The position numbers were made by a program, and so were the translations under genes. Of a stretch of DNA of 64,000 nucleotides, positions 12,060 through 23,202 are shown piece by piece. The DNA is taken from the NCBI GenBank assembly GCA_023974075.1, contig CM043797.1, forward strand, positions 28,599,523 to 28,663,522, written 5' to 3'. This DNA is from Chaenocephalus aceratus. Its lineage: Eukaryota; Chordata; Actinopteri; Perciformes; Channichthyidae. Under the pieces are notes generated by a model. The model worked only from the letters and a program-made list of their open reading frames with translations, was not told the origin of the DNA and searched no databases. The stretch's first letter is position 1; every line of letters starts with the position of its first letter.

Positions 12060-12640
12060 GGAGGAAATGCCTCAATGTCAATTGGGGTACACGAACCAAC
12101 CACCTTTGGTGTAAAGGCAGGGTTGGGTTTCAACAACACTCTCGTTTGCCCTGGGGCGAACTGAGTGCATGAGGGATGTACAGACAGTGCATGGATATCG
12201 CTGACCCGCTTGGCGGATGCCAGGGCCAGTAACAGCCACTGTCTTGAGTGACAGATGTTTCATGTCAGCTCCTTCCAGGGGTTTCAAATGGGGTCATTTT
12301 GAGCCCATTTAAAACCACTGCCAGGTCCCATAAGGGCACCAGCGACCTGGAGACAGGGAGGAGCCTGCGAGTTCCCTTCATAAAACGGCAAACCAAAGGA
12401 TGTTGGCTAGCCGTCTTACCTCAAAGCCCACATGGCATGCAGCAATAGCAGCCAGGTATACCTTGATCGTGGAGAAAGCTCTGTGTTTTTCGATCAAGTC
12501 CTGTAGAAATTATAAAATCACCCCGACAGGACATTGAAAAGAGATGTGTCCTTCTTGAAGGCACCACTCCTCAAACACCCTCCACTTACAGTCGTAAAGA
12601 GACCTGGTGGAGGAAGCTCTCGCACTCTGAATAGTGTTTA
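12060..12640 (-). pseudogene. DIRS1 tyrosine recombinase fragment
   Basis: It starts near ARASSTRSLYDCKWRVFEEW (SAM-like N-terminal DNA-binding part), passes SFLQDLIEKH and KVYLAAIAACH, then LSLKTV, and ends near TPKVVGS with IDIEAFPP. An extra base in a GTGG run near 12236 shifts the frame between LSLKTV and the following helix. The C-terminal catalytic R-H-R-Y part is not clearly intact, because the sequence leaves the DIRS consensus at about 12055. Confidence 0.7.
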
Positions 12641-12681
12641 TCACCTTCTGAGGGAGTCCCACTGTATTCAGATTGTACCAC

Positions 12682-13400
12682 TCACGGGTCAGGCCCATAG
12701 TGCCCCGCGCTCTGGGCGTGGGTAAAGGACCGCCCCCCCCGCCTGAGACATCTGTCTCCCTGTGTGGTGGGGGCTGCCATGGCTGCCCGCACAACAGCTG
12801 ATATATCTCCGCCAGCCCGTACATTGCGGGCTAGGGCGGAAACATCAGAGTAAGTGTGTAGCGTTGCTCCTTCACTCTGGCCAGAGTTTGGGGGTAACAG
12901 AGCAGGGGTGGGAACGCGTACAGAGGACCCGGAGGTCGATCGTGTACGAGTGTGTCCCCGCCTAACAGTGCGTTTAAATCGTGCATTAAAGAGAACAGCT
13001 GTCATTGAGCATTTTTCTCCCCTTGCGAACAGACTTAACGCGGCTCCGCCGTAACGCACCCACAGCGGACTCCCGATCCTTGGAGAGTCTGCATAGAGTG
13101 GTGCACCTCTGGACAGTAATTCTGTCCCTAGGTGCATAACTCCCGGTACCTGTGTCGCTCTCAGAGAGAGGAGACGTCTGCCGCTCCAAGGGATCAGTTT
13201 GTGTGCCAGTGTGTGTGACTGGAGACAACGCAACCTCCCCTGGCGGTTCATAACACGATATCGTGTTGTCTGTCCTCACGAGGACATGTGTTCCTCTGAG
13301 AGAAGGCAGGAAGCGTTTTAGGATGGGGAACACTGCTAAAAGCTCCGGGTAGTTTACGTGTGCCCGCTGGAGGTCTCTGCTCTAGGGACCTCTCACCGGG
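12682..13400 (-). pseudogene. DIRS1 RNase H region
   Basis: Across shifted frames one sees HVNYPELLAVFPILKRFLPS, GTHVLVRTDNT, then NRQGRLRCLQSHTLAHKLIP and VPGVMHLGTELLSRG. This is the usual order of the RNase H region of DIRS elements. The VRTDNT motif includes the catalytic aspartate region. A frame shift separates the two halves near 13240. No reverse-transcriptase domain is recognisable upstream. Confidence 0.75.
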
Positions 13401-13739
13401 CGACCTTCGTAAATCCCCTATCAGCCTGTCTGACCTGCGTCCGTGGTGACCACCTTCCGTGAAAGGACAGCACCCGTAGGCGCGTCCCGCACTAGAAAAG
13501 TCGGGGTGTAGTGCCACTACGCATTACATAATAACCAAAACTCTCCGCACGCCGTGGCATTATAGATATAGATAGATAAAAACCCTTCTTTCTAGGAGAG
13601 AGAGAACCTCTCTCTCCAGATATGGGTTGACTCTCTCTGGGTTTGTGAAAACAGATAAAGTATAACTGTTTTGAGAAGCCCAGGCAGATGTCGTGAGTAT
13701 CTCCTGCTGTATGCTCCTTAGAGCCAGCTGAGATGTCAC

Positions 13740-14140
13740 GCTTACGGCTCCGGCCGGCACTGCGCATGCGCGTGACGGAGGTGCCCTTACAGCTCCAGCC
13801 GGCACTGCGCATGCGTGTGACGGTGGTGCCTTCACAGCTCCAGTCGGCACTGCGCCTGCGCGTGCCGGTGGTGCCCTTAAAGCCCCAGCCGGCACTGCGC
13901 ATGCGTGTGGCGGTGGATTCACGGACCCGTCAATAATCCGCCTTTTGAGAGGTGCCGTAGCTGCTCTCAAAATGGGAAGGATTGGCGGGCTGTCCTTTAC
14001 AGCTCTAGCCGGCACTGTGCATGCGCGTGACGGTGGAGCCTTCACGACCCCAGCCGGCACTGCGCATGCTCGTGACGGTAGTGCCCTTAAAGCCCCAACC
14101 GGCACTTGCGCATGCGCGTGGCGCCTTCACAGACACGTTT
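13740..14140. repeat. 45-bp GC-rich minisatellite with NRF1-like palindromes
   Basis: A 45-base unit containing CCGGCACTGCGCATGCG occurs seven or more times in two blocks (13740-13915 and about 14000-14125). The blocks are separated by a segment ending CCGCCTTTTGAGAG that recurs at about 14148. The core TGCGCATGCGC matches the palindromic NRF1 consensus. Because 45 is divisible by three, 15-residue repeats appear in several frames; I do not regard them as a protein. It occupies the place of the reverse transcriptase. Confidence 0.85.
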
Positions 14141-14426
14141 ATTATCCGCCTTTTGAGAGAGGCCGTAGCTGCTCTCAGAAGGGGATTTATAGTTAACGGA
14201 CTGTTTATTGTTTTTCTTTTCATTTTTTTGAGCTGCGCCCTTGGCCGAAGCCTGGATGCGTCAGCGGAAAATGGTTTATTCAAACAAGAAAGATGTGACA
14301 TGTGTTTTATGCGGACTTGAGGATGACGTTGAGGCATCTCTCGAGGCGGCGGGGCACGTTTAGAGGAAGAACGCCACGCCGGGGAAAGACTTCCAGCTCT
14401 GTCACAGAGGGGAGAAGGAGGGGCTG

Positions 14427-16035
14427 TCAGGCCGCTCGCTTCTTCTTCCTCGACTGCTGGTCGAAATTCTGGGTTGGCTGCGCCTGGGCTGCAGCCGGAA
14501 CCGGAGATTTTCTAGGCCAACTCGCCCTCGTCTCCTGCCTGGGCTGGGGACTCGGGGCGGGCTGCGACCTCTGCTGTCCTGGTACTTTAAACCTAGCAGA
14601 GTTCGGTGCAGCTTGGGCGAAGGGCCGCTGTTGCGAAGGCAGCAGCTGGACCCTTCGAGGGAGACAGAGGTGGAGGGCCTCGTCTTCCTTCTTTTTCGAC
14701 TCGCACTTCCTCTGCATGGAAGCGAGAGCGGAGCCGAAAATCCCCTCGGGAAACGATGGGCATGTCAAGCACATCTTCCTTTTCCCGGTCTGGGAGGTTG
14801 GTGAGGTTGAGCCATCTAGCTCTTTCCTGCACCACCATGATCCCCATTACCTTGCCCGTGGCCTGGACGGCGCAGCGTTGGACACAGAGACAAATGTCTG
14901 TGACCGTGGCTATCTCGTCCAGAGTGGCCGGTCCAGGATTGCTCGACATATCCTCACAGAGCTCCGCTTGGTACGCGGTTAGCATCGAGGAAACGTTCAG
15001 AGCCCTGGCGGACAGTGCTGCGGCTCTGTAGGCCCGTTCAGTCATGGTCGACTGGAATCGGTCCGTTTTTGCTGGCAGCGTGGGGTTCCTGCTTGGTGGC
15101 GGGCCCATCCTCGGTAGGAGGTGGGCTGCCACCAGCGGTTCCATAGGCGGTATGCGGAGCAGGCCGAGCCTCTCCATACCGTCACAGTCAAGGGAGAAGG
15201 CACCCTGGATTGGGGCCTTGTTGCTAAAGGGCCGGTCTCTCCACGAGACCGACACCTCATCCAACATCTCCGGGAAGACCGGAAGGAGTTGCCTCTTCGT
15301 CCTCGTTGTTTGAGAAAAAAGTTTCCCCTCGTAACGGGACCTGGAGGTCTCCTTGGCCATTTCGGGCCACGGGATGTCTAGCCTGGACGCGGCGCACTGA
15401 CACACGGCCTGCAGGTCCATGCTTAGACAGGGCGAAGCTGGTGTGCTATCACCCGGGAGAGCGGCCATCGCTCCCGGCTTTGCAGCCTGAGCCGATGACA
15501 TGAAGATGTCGTCTTCCTGCTCACCCGAGTCAGACAGGAGGAACTCAGAGGTATCCTCTTCGTCCTCCATGTAGTCTAACTCTAGGACATCTTCTGCGGG
15601 TGAAACCATGGTGAGGTCCAGCCGGGAGCCCCAGCTTGGTAAAGCGTGGGGCCCCGTTCCCGCGTCTCTTGCCGCCACCGGGTCTCGGCCTGATATGGCG
15701 TGGGATTCCGGTTCTGCGGGTGCCACTGTCGATGAGCCCCAGACCGACCCAGTGAGGGGCGGACGCCCCCGTGTCTTGATTGCCAGCCGGCAAATCAGTG
15801 GACATGCTAGCTTGTTGTGCTAACCTTCGGCGGAGGCTCTTCATAGTGAAGCGGGCACAATGCCCGCACAATGCCCGCACGAGCCGGGGTTGTCAATGGC
15901 CTCCTGGGCGTGTTCCAGCCCGAGGCAGGACGAACAGATCTGGTGTGAGTCTGTGCCTGACACTTTCAACCCGCAGCCGCAGCGCCGAGCCTCCGAGTTC
16001 CTGACTCCTCTGGTGTGAGGGAGAGAGGCGTCCAT
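14427..16035 (-). pseudogene. DIRS1 gag-like ORF with cysteine-rich head, frameshifted
   Basis: The start (16035 downward) encodes a Cys/His cluster with CGLKVSGTDSHQICSSCLGL and NPGSCGHC. The frame then shifts to 15880-15545 and again to 15726-14593. The main frame is typical of fish DIRS1 gag proteins: WRDRPFSNKAPIQGAFSLDC, ERAYRAAALSARALNVSS and LTAYQAELCEDM. The C-terminal proline/glutamine-rich tail continues in another frame (14774-14427). At least three frame changes make it non-functional. It likely encoded the nucleic-acid-binding structural protein. Confidence 0.8.
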
Positions 16036-16540
16036 CTCATTCGCCGCGAGGCGTGGAGAGGGCCCGCTCGTAACAGGTACGTCGAGAAAGAAAGTGTTAC
16101 CAATCTGTCTTTAATCCGGGGGAAAAAGGACAGTGTGGGTCTTTTTTCTCAAAGGATATTACCTGGTATGGTAATATTCTTGTAATCCTTTTCTCCTCCG
16201 TGAGAAGAGAAAAGAAAAAAGCGTCCTCGCTACCGTGGTGTCGGCAGTGAGGGAAAAAAACACAAGCTAGCAACGGGTGTGTTGCTAACTTGAAAGTCAA
16301 AACCTTACCTTAATTCCAGAGGAAGAACGGCGAGGTTGACTATAATACTAACTGGTGTGTTAGTACCATACTCTTCTGCGAGGCAGAATAGGGTAGCCGG
16401 CTAACGCCTGTCAACCGAAATTAGCTTTTGGTTCAGTCTGTGGACTGTTAAGCTAGCCCGGCTACTATTAGAGATGTGCTCTGAAGCGAGAAGAGGTGTT
16501 TGAATGACGCATGCGTCGTGGCGCAGGCTACTTATAGGGG

Positions 16541-16649
16541 GTGATTTCCCCTGACGTTGACGTCAAGATCACCAGCCAATCAGGATTGGCGTAATGAGAT
16601 TGATGCTTCTGTTTGCTCCGCGATGAGGCGCATCCCATAGTGAGACATC
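16541..16649. repeat. Inverted terminal repeat of DIRS1-like element (5' side)
   Basis: Reverse complement of 8891-9001 with few differences. It marks the start of the minus-oriented element. Confidence 0.85.
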
Positions 16650-16660
16650 GAACGGAGTGT

Positions 16661-17428
16661 TATGAATGAGAACACGTTTTTTGTGTGAGTCGCCCAGATT
16701 TATTGAGAAATTATTAATAAATTCAGTTTACAAAAGGCAGAACTCATTCGCAAACTGTACGTGTCCGCCATTGTTCGTTGAGAAATGTTAGTTTCGGTTC
16801 TGCTTGTCGATTCATAAGGAAATGCATCTCGCCGCTTTCTGTACAGTTAGACGGGGGCGGGGCGGGAAGTGTAGCACAGTGGCCGGGTTGGGAAGCAAAA
16901 CTCGGTTCCGAGTAGGAACAAATAATAATTGTCCGGTACCGGGATTAATAAGAGTTGTGAGGACAGGAGGCGAGGCCGAGCCCCGCGGACTGCAGCTCTC
17001 TCTATGCTCCGTATCAGCTGATCGCACGGTGCTCTCTCTCTTTCTACACACAGCGGATCCGCTGCCCGTTTAACAGCCTCATCTTTGTCAAACTTTCTTA
17101 TGTTCTTTCTCTAACACGTAATGAAGGTTATTAAGCGTTTTAGCTCCTGTGTTGTTAATATTGACCACCTTTATGAAGTGAAGCAGCCTCCCTGTCTGTC
17201 CTCGCGCTGTCCTCACATCCCCGGACCCCCAGACTCGGAGGAGCACAGGAATGTCAGTATTGTTTATGAAGCAGGGTATAGAAAGTACATTATTGAAATG
17301 CTATTTATACTATTTATTAACTTTTACAAACAGTGAGTAGCTGGGCAGCTGCCAGCATGTGTATTGCAGGACATGTGTAAGCGTGCAAGTGTCTTTGAGT
17401 TGTAGAAAAGCGCTAGGCCTATAGGCTA
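16661..17428. other. Interior of outer transposon, no gene recognised
   Basis: Sequence between the DIRS1 5' ITR and the LINE fragment. Short ORFs here show no family resemblance. Segments resembling AACCGGAATCG-type repeat ends occur at 18250-18310, on the other side of the LINE, suggesting a further interrupted repeat. Confidence 0.4.
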
Positions 17429-18085
17429 TAAATATAATAATAATAATAATAATAACTGTATTTGTATAGCACCTTTCATACAGGGGATTGCAGTTCAATG
17501 TGCTTTACATCAGTAAAAAATAAGACATAAAATCAGTGTAAAACAAGCAGCAAGAGCAAAGCATAAAGTGGGATAAAATAATTAAAAATAAAAACATGGG
17601 GAATAAAACATAGAGAAATAGTGCAATGTCAATCACAGAGAATAGTGCAGTATAATAGTGTAAAATCAGTAAAAAATGCTTTGGTAAAGAGATTAAGCCT
17701 TTTAAAAATGCCTAATGTATTGGCTTCCCTAATATTGTTGGGTAACATGTTCCACAGTTTTGGGGCGTGGTTTACAAAGGCTGCATCACCGATCTTCTTA
17801 TGACTCTTTCTGGTGACCTCTAATAGACCTGCATCTGATGATCGCAGTGTTCTGGCAGGTGTGTAGTTCATTAGAGAGTCAGCCATGTAGCTGGGTCCTT
17901 GTCCATTTAGAGCTTTGTATATGAGGAGAAGCACCTTAAAATCAATTCTAAAAGTTACAGGAAGCCAGTGTAGAGTAGCTAAGACAGGACTAACGTGTTC
18001 CCTCCTTTTGGTATTCGTTAGTAGTCTAGCTGCAGAGTTTTTAATGAGCTGGAGTCTTTGTACATTCTCAAACTGCACCACTTAG
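17429..18085 (-). mobile_element. L2-clade LINE 3' fragment
   Basis: A minus-strand ORF (18081-17629) carries the C-terminal part of a non-LTR reverse transcriptase: LQLIKNSAARLLTNT, VLATLHWLPVTFRIDFKV and LIYKALNGQGPSYMADSL. The 3' tail ends in an (AAT)n run at 17429-17455, typical of this group. It is 5' truncated, as usual for LINE insertions. Confidence 0.85.
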
Positions 18086-18388
18086 AACTAACTAAACAAT
18101 GCAGAGATTATTTTTATATAATTGTATTCAATAACCGTAAGAAATTAAACAGTATGAAGTGATTTGTAAATAGGAATACAGATTTGACTTAATGTTTTCA
18201 TAAATATATTTTTCTCCCAGTTTGTCATGGGACTTATTTTTACCCTCTCAAAGAACCGGAATCGAGAAACAAAAATAACCGGAATCGAAAAGCAGAACCG
18301 GAATCGTTAAAATCCAAACGATACCCAACCCTATGTGTGATGCAGTAAAATCTTACCGCTCACTTACGTTAGCTGTGTCGTAAAAACC

Positions 18389-18704
18389 ATGGGAAAATGT
18401 AAAAAATACGATGACGAAGAAGAAGATTCCAGTGGCCCCAATTGTTGTCCATTCTGGACAAGTGAACAATGTATTCGGACAAGTACATTGCCAAACTCAC
18501 TTGTCCATGGACAAGTACTCTCTAAAAACTTTTTCTCACACTGGTTAGCGCATTTCACCTCTTTCTTTCAGAATGAAGTGAAAAGTATTAAAAGAGGTGA
18601 AAATCACTACAAGTCTGGCCATGTTGAAAGCTGTACATACACAAAAGGGGAGTTAGTCGGTTCCGTAAGATCCAGCATGCGGGACCGGCTTTACAAGGTT
18701 TCGG
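18389..18704 (+). CDS. Putative transposon-encoded exon, function unknown
   Basis: An ORF begins MGKCKKYDDEEEDSSGPNCC, includes ENHYKSGHVESCTYTKGELV and SMRDRLYKVS, and reaches a possible splice donor (TTTCG|GTGAGT) at about 18704. The KSGHVE...GELVG...SMRDR pattern reminds me of SWIM/YqaJ-associated proteins carried by fish DNA elements. It lies just inside the right TIR of the outer element. Identification is weak. Confidence 0.3.
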
Positions 18705-18794
18705 TGAGTAACACGAGTGTAATGTGTAACGTTAATGTACGCAACTCTGGGATTTGTCTTTCTAGTTGCGTATTTTTCATAGTCTTATATTTCA

Positions 18795-19012
18795 ACAGTT
18801 TTAAGACAAACTGTGACTTTTTTTACATGGAAATAATTTTTTAGATTGACAAACATCATATTTGTAATTCATGGCACAATTCAAACGGGATGGAAAGATA
18901 CGTTTTCTCTCTCCATTGACTTCAATACATAATTTCATAATTCAGAAATAAGGTCCCATGGGGCGGAAGTAGATGGGCGTGACTTCGCCACTCTATTGCC
19001 CACAGTATTGAG
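18795..19012. mobile_element. Right TIR of the outer DNA transposon
   Basis: This is the inverted partner of 8632-8849. Between the two ends lie the DIRS1-like element, a LINE fragment and a short ORF at 18389. The superfamily is not certain from the ends alone. Confidence 0.72.
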
Positions 19013-19072
19013 TATGTAAGTCGCTTTGGATAAAAGCGTCTAACAAGTAACATTGTAATGTAATGTAATGTA
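19013..19072 (+). mobile_element. SINE 3' half with V-SINE-like tail
   Basis: The tail AAGTCGCTTTGGATAAAAGC followed by (GTAAT)n is the LINE-derived 3' end shared by many fish SINEs. It continues the SINE head at 8511-8631 after an insertion of about 10.4 kb. Copy B-like sequence (TATTTGG...) resumes immediately after it. Confidence 0.75.
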
Positions 19073-19244
19073 TATTTGGAATAACAATATCGCCCATCTA
19101 ATACTAAACAAATCAAGCAAAACGGTTCCAAACGTGCTATCAACAATACATAAGAAAAGGTGACAATGCTCATAAAAAAATGGTGGAAAGTAGGCTACTA
19201 CTAACTAACTACATTGCCTTAAATGTAAAATGTTGAGTTCATTT

Positions 19245-21784
19245 CATGGGCGTCGCAGCCATTATATGAGCGTGGGACAAGTCCCCCCCACTTTTTCAAA
19301 TGATTAGTTTAGACCCCCCCCAATTTTACTATGCGGAAAGTCCGTGAATCGGTCTATCCACTCGCCGCACTTTGTAGAGCGCTGTGTCAGTGCTTCACTA
19401 TCAAATCCATTCCACTTGCTTATTGAGAGAATGCCCAAATCAATGAAACTCCGTACCATGTTTTCACTGCTACTTTGTACCAAGGCAGATTCTCCCATAG
19501 CGTGCGCATGTTCAAGGAGTGTTGCCATAGTTGGACAGCTCAGATCTGTTGTATGAAGCGATGCCGGTAGCGGAGGTAAGTGGTCAGGAAATGGTTAATA
19601 CAGTGAAAATCAAAGCTGACGATCTCTTGGTTTGATATGTTTTCTTCCCCAGACAACATGGACATAAGAACATTTGAAAGAAGAGGAAAGTAAGTCATCA
19701 GCTGGTAGCAGTTAATCAGTTAACAGTGATGGCGGCGGCGGCAGCAAAAGCGTCTCACTTCTGGAGAGGAGTTTCGTCTTTATGTCATGATAGAGAGAAT
19801 AGTTTAGATGAGAGAAGGCATCAAATTGCCAGGTTACTAGTATTTATCATGTAAACAGGGAACATGAATAACCCCATCTCTCTGTGCTCATGTAAACACC
19901 ATATCCCCAACATGATCATAACCGGGATAATACTCATAAACGGCTTACCCCCTAAACGCACCAGGAGCGTCTGCGCCACGCTGCGCCGTGCTGCGCCGCG
20001 CCGCGCCGCGCTACGGCTGCGCCATGCTGCGACCTCCTCCTGCGAACACACCAGGCGCGTTTCAAAACGTTGCGGAAGCGGAGCGTCGTGTGTGCAGCCT
20101 CGCAGTTGTTGTTGATTTTGGAATATTTCCTGGACATTTTGTACTTCTACAAGTAAGTAGGCTACGTAGTTAAATGGTTTATGTTTGTGTCTGTTTAAAT
20201 CGGGTTTATTGTTGTTATTTCCTATGTTGTTGTGTTGTAGACTACAGACACAGTTAATAATAATTGTAATATTCCAGTTATAAACGACATGAATCAAAGA
20301 CGTGTTGCTGTATTTTAGTGGTAAAAAAATATGCATTCATCATCATAATTATTGTATATATATATAATTGACAGTGCCTGTAAACCGGAGGAGAACGCTG
20401 CAGTATTCTCCTACTTGAAAGACGGTGGTGGGGGGGAGGAGAAGGAGCCGGTTTTGGGTTCACCCGGTGCACCCCCTCAACCAGCAAAGCAGACAACAAG
20501 GTGATTTTCATCACTTCCTGCCTGCGCCGCGCTGCGCCGCTTCAAAAATAGGATTCATCCTATTTTTTAGAAATTCCTTGCGGCGAGGAGCTTCTGGGAC
20601 GCGCCGAGCCGCGGCGTGGCGCGGCGCGTCTGGTGGAACAGCACCCATTGACTAGAGTGGCCGCGATCTTTGCGAACGCCGCGGCGCAGCCGTAACGCAG
20701 CGCAGACGCTCCTGGTGCGTTTAGGGGGTTACTGTTGTCCATGTAGAGACGTGGTGGTCAGTGTGTTTTACTGGATTCTCAGTTCGATAAGAGATTATTT
20801 TCTGAGTTCTTTAACTTAGGTACTCTCTCTCAAAATGGTAATGTGCATTATGTTTTAATTATACTTCTTATCATTCAGAAGCTTTTTGTGTGTGTTTATG
20901 TTTTACTGAGTGCTTATAGGCAATTTCCATCCCAGTATTCAGTTAACTATTTATTTTCTGTGAACATTACATAGACTAGCTAATATTCTACCTACTGCTT
21001 GGGGCTTTGAGTCTTCAAAATATCCAATGTCACAGACTGGGACTTACTTTAGAGTCAGTTGTATTTACATTCAGTATGACTTGTTATGATTCAATGTGAA
21101 AGAGTATACTGCTCAATAAATAATGATCACTTCACCACCTCTCTTGACATCTCGGCGCTTGAGAGTGAGTCAGAGGCAGAACACAGGGACAGTGGAGAGA
21201 GGTCCGTTGCTGAGGTGAGTGATGAAAAGGAAATGACAGTTTAGAGTAAATTGTGATGTGGACTCTCATCCCAGAATTTTAAAGAAATCAGTGGGGATAT
21301 TGAACAGGAAACATTTCAGTCAAGGGGCATCATATGACCAATATAGACAGAAGAGCAACATTTATTTGAACATTTAAGTCAATGATACCATTCCTAGGTG
21401 AACTTAACATCTTTATGGAGTCAGATCAGTCTCAATATTAATAAATGCTCACAGAAGGATTCACAAATGTATTTTGCGATTTATATATAAATTACTCTCC
21501 ACAACAATATCTCTCAATGCACTCACAAATATGTATTGTTGTAAACAAATGTACAAAAAAATGGGCATTTAAACTGCTTTTTATTAATTCAAAGACGGCT
21601 CTGAATTAATAATCAAATATGTTTCCTTTCTTTACTACTGGATGAAATTACAAAATTTACCCATCATTTTCCTCATGCTAGTATAGCCACATAAAAGTAT
21701 CAAACCACCTGTTAAATGCACCAGAATACAGGAAATCTATTTTTTGTTGTCCCCCCCATATTCAGGAAGCTTCCTACGCCCATG
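19245..21784. mobile_element. Second insertion in HERC copy A intron 1, TIR CATGGGCGT
   Basis: Copy B reads GAGTTCATTTACTTACTGG without interruption (about 46687-46708). Copy A has 2540 inserted bases after GAGTTCATTT, beginning CATGGGCGTCGCAGCC and ending CTACGCCCATG, followed by a repeat of TCATTT (21785-21790). The 9-base inverted ends and 6-base target duplication mark a DNA transposon. Internal sequence near 19260-19330 has CCCCCCCAC runs. It holds a nested element at 19948-20728. I see no intact transposase. Confidence 0.75.
19948..20728. mobile_element. Harbinger-like MITE, 781 bp, TTA target duplication
   Basis: Perfect inverted ends of about 28 bases start CCCCCTAAACGCACCAGGAG (19948) and end inversely at 20728. 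TTA flanks both sides (19945-19947 and 20729-20731). A 3-bp TTA/TAA target duplication is the hallmark of PIF/Harbinger. The subterminal regions are very rich in GCGCCGCG-type runs. No transposase, so non-autonomous. Confidence 0.8.
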
Positions 21785-22017
21785 TCATTTACTTACTGGT
21801 TTCATTTAATGCAATGTTATTCTTTTACAATTTAGGTCATCTTGAATGCAGGACTATATTACACTGTATTTTTTTTTTTACTTTAAAGTATCTTAATTAT
21901 AGTACTGCCACTAATTCCCACAAACCCGAATACATCACTGTAATGAATGTTCCAATTTCCCATCTGCACTTGAACATCACGCATAACTTTCGTTGTCTTC
22001 ACTGACAAGGGGTAAAC

Positions 22018-22028
22018 GAAACTGAAAC
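22018..22028. promoter_or_regulatory. ISRE-like site in intron 1 of HERC copy A
   Basis: GAAACTGAAAC in intron 1 is the counterpart of 46919-46929. Both copies also carry an ISRE-like TTCTCTTTC about 110-120 bases upstream of the start codon (22652-22660 in A, 47501-47509 in B). Confidence 0.4.
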
Positions 22029-23191
22029 GTAGCACAGCTGATTGAGCTGCACAACAAGTTCATTTATGGATTTCGATGCAGGCTCATAAGATAATGATTA
22101 AACACAAGATAAAGTAAATGTAATTGTCTTGAAAGACGAAGAACCATCAGATATTCCTCATCATATATCCTCAAAATATATTCAATTTAGATAAAAAATG
22201 TCATGATAAAAAACACTTCACGTTTTTACTTAAGTACTAACTGTCTAAGTTTTTATTATTTGATGGGCTAATACATGGCTATTTCTTGTTATGTCGAGAT
22301 TCTGCAGCCTACCTGTTGTTCTTCCATCTGTACGGTTCTTTCGTCCAAGTTGTCCCTGAGAGTTGTTTCCACATGACAACACGCTGCCCTCCCCGTTGAG
22401 CAGTAAAGTGTGCTGGTCCCCGCAGCAGATGTCGGTGATAACCCCGGGGACAGACCAGGACAACGGGCTGAGGGCTGTATGTGGACCGAACTGTCCACTG
22501 GAGCTGTCTCCCCAACAGTACAGCTGCACCATCATGTAGTCTCCACCTGGACTCTGTCTACAGCATTTGCGCCTGCAATTTATCCCTTCTGATGTTACCT
22601 TCAATTGCTGTCGGAGGTATCAGTATCACAATAGTAAATATGCATTTTTGCTTCTCTTTCTGCGGGTTAATTAAGTAGGCTTGCTTAAAAAGTCTAGCAC
22701 GTTAACTAAGTTTGTAACTAGCTTAAATGTGTCATTTATTTTTCCAACAAAGCAAGCAATAGACAATTTAATAGAAACAATGATGTAAGTTATCTAATTT
22801 ACGCCAATAAAACAGGAAGGTAGCATGAGATACACCAGTTACCAGAAGAGATCTCTTTATCTTTTAAAAGTCATGTTGACCGAAATGTTGAAACATAATG
22901 TAGCAAAAATATAACTAGGTATATCTGCAAAAGGAATAAGTGGATTTTTTTTTTTTTTTTGTGTGTTGTTTTTTGTCTGGCAGAAATTCTTACAAAAACT
23001 AAAATGTGGACCTTTTAAATACAGAAACAGAGATATAAACAAGGCATTCATTAAACATTTTATTATTACATAGATATTTGTCAAAATTATAGTAGATGTG
23101 AATTAAACGGACTCCTGTTTGGTTTAGTTTCACAGAAATGAAATGAAACTTAAATGCTGGCTGAGGTTATCATTATTGGCTCAGACCAGCT

Positions 23192-23202
23192 GAAACTGAA
23201 AC
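23192..23202. promoter_or_regulatory. ISRE-like site upstream of HERC copy A
   Basis: GAAACTGAAAC lies about 660 bases upstream of the copy A start codon, the counterpart of 48071-48081. It is retained although copy A is degraded, as expected of a young duplicate. A GAAATGAAATGAAAC-like run lies nearby at about 23137. Confidence 0.5.

Larger units (their letters stand above)
8850..16660 (-). mobile_element. DIRS1-like tyrosine-recombinase retrotransposon, degraded
   Basis: Minus-strand order: gag-like protein (16035-14427), RNase H (about 13380-12986, then to 12682), tyrosine recombinase (about 12640-12060). The element is bounded by inverted terminal repeats of about 110 bases (8891-9001 and 16541-16649). 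Inverted rather than direct terminal repeats together with a recombinase instead of a DDE integrase define the DIRS class. Between gag and RNase H, where reverse transcriptase should be, I see only a 45-bp minisatellite (13740-14140) and no RT motif. Reading frames are shifted in gag and in the recombinase. About 3 kb of foreign repeats (9010-12050) separate the recombinase from the 3' ITR. The element is non-autonomous now. Confidence 0.85.
71..22535 (-). pseudogene. herc5/6: HERC5/6-like E3 ligase, copy A, degraded
   Basis: Coding exons in transcription order: 22313-22535, 8325-8474, 8144-8220, 7510-7737, 7076-7167, 6847-6974, 6538-6692, 6237-6292, 5723-5814, 5543-5602, 5324-5420, 4949-5129, 4337-4488, 3883-4002, 3650-3748, 3293-3472, 2468-2611, 1716-1882, 1548-1611, 1377-1447, 796-979, 71-172. 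The last (catalytic-cysteine) exon is left of the window. RCC1-type repeats come first and the HECT domain last. Compared with copy B there are three disabling differences. One C is missing from a C-run in exon 2 (8325-8474 is 150 bases against 151). There is an in-frame TGA at 3653-3655, where B has TCA. One base is lost from a T-run near 77-82 in exon 22 (102 bases against 103). Splice sites remain canonical. Intron 1 is swollen to about 13.8 kb. I infer a recent pseudogene; sequencing error at the two homopolymers cannot be excluded, but the TGA is a clean substitution. Confidence 0.85.

Noticed and set aside
13492..14105. 15-residue repeat proteins in several frames
   Set aside because: They reflect the 45-bp GC minisatellite inside the DIRS1-like element; all frames are equally open.
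14593..15726. Novel 377-codon host gene
   Set aside because: The sequence matches the gag-like protein of fish DIRS1 elements and is frameshifted at both ends.
19821..20336. 171-codon minus-strand ORF
   Set aside because: It crosses the left terminal repeat of the TTA-flanked MITE and the element boundary, so it cannot be one gene.
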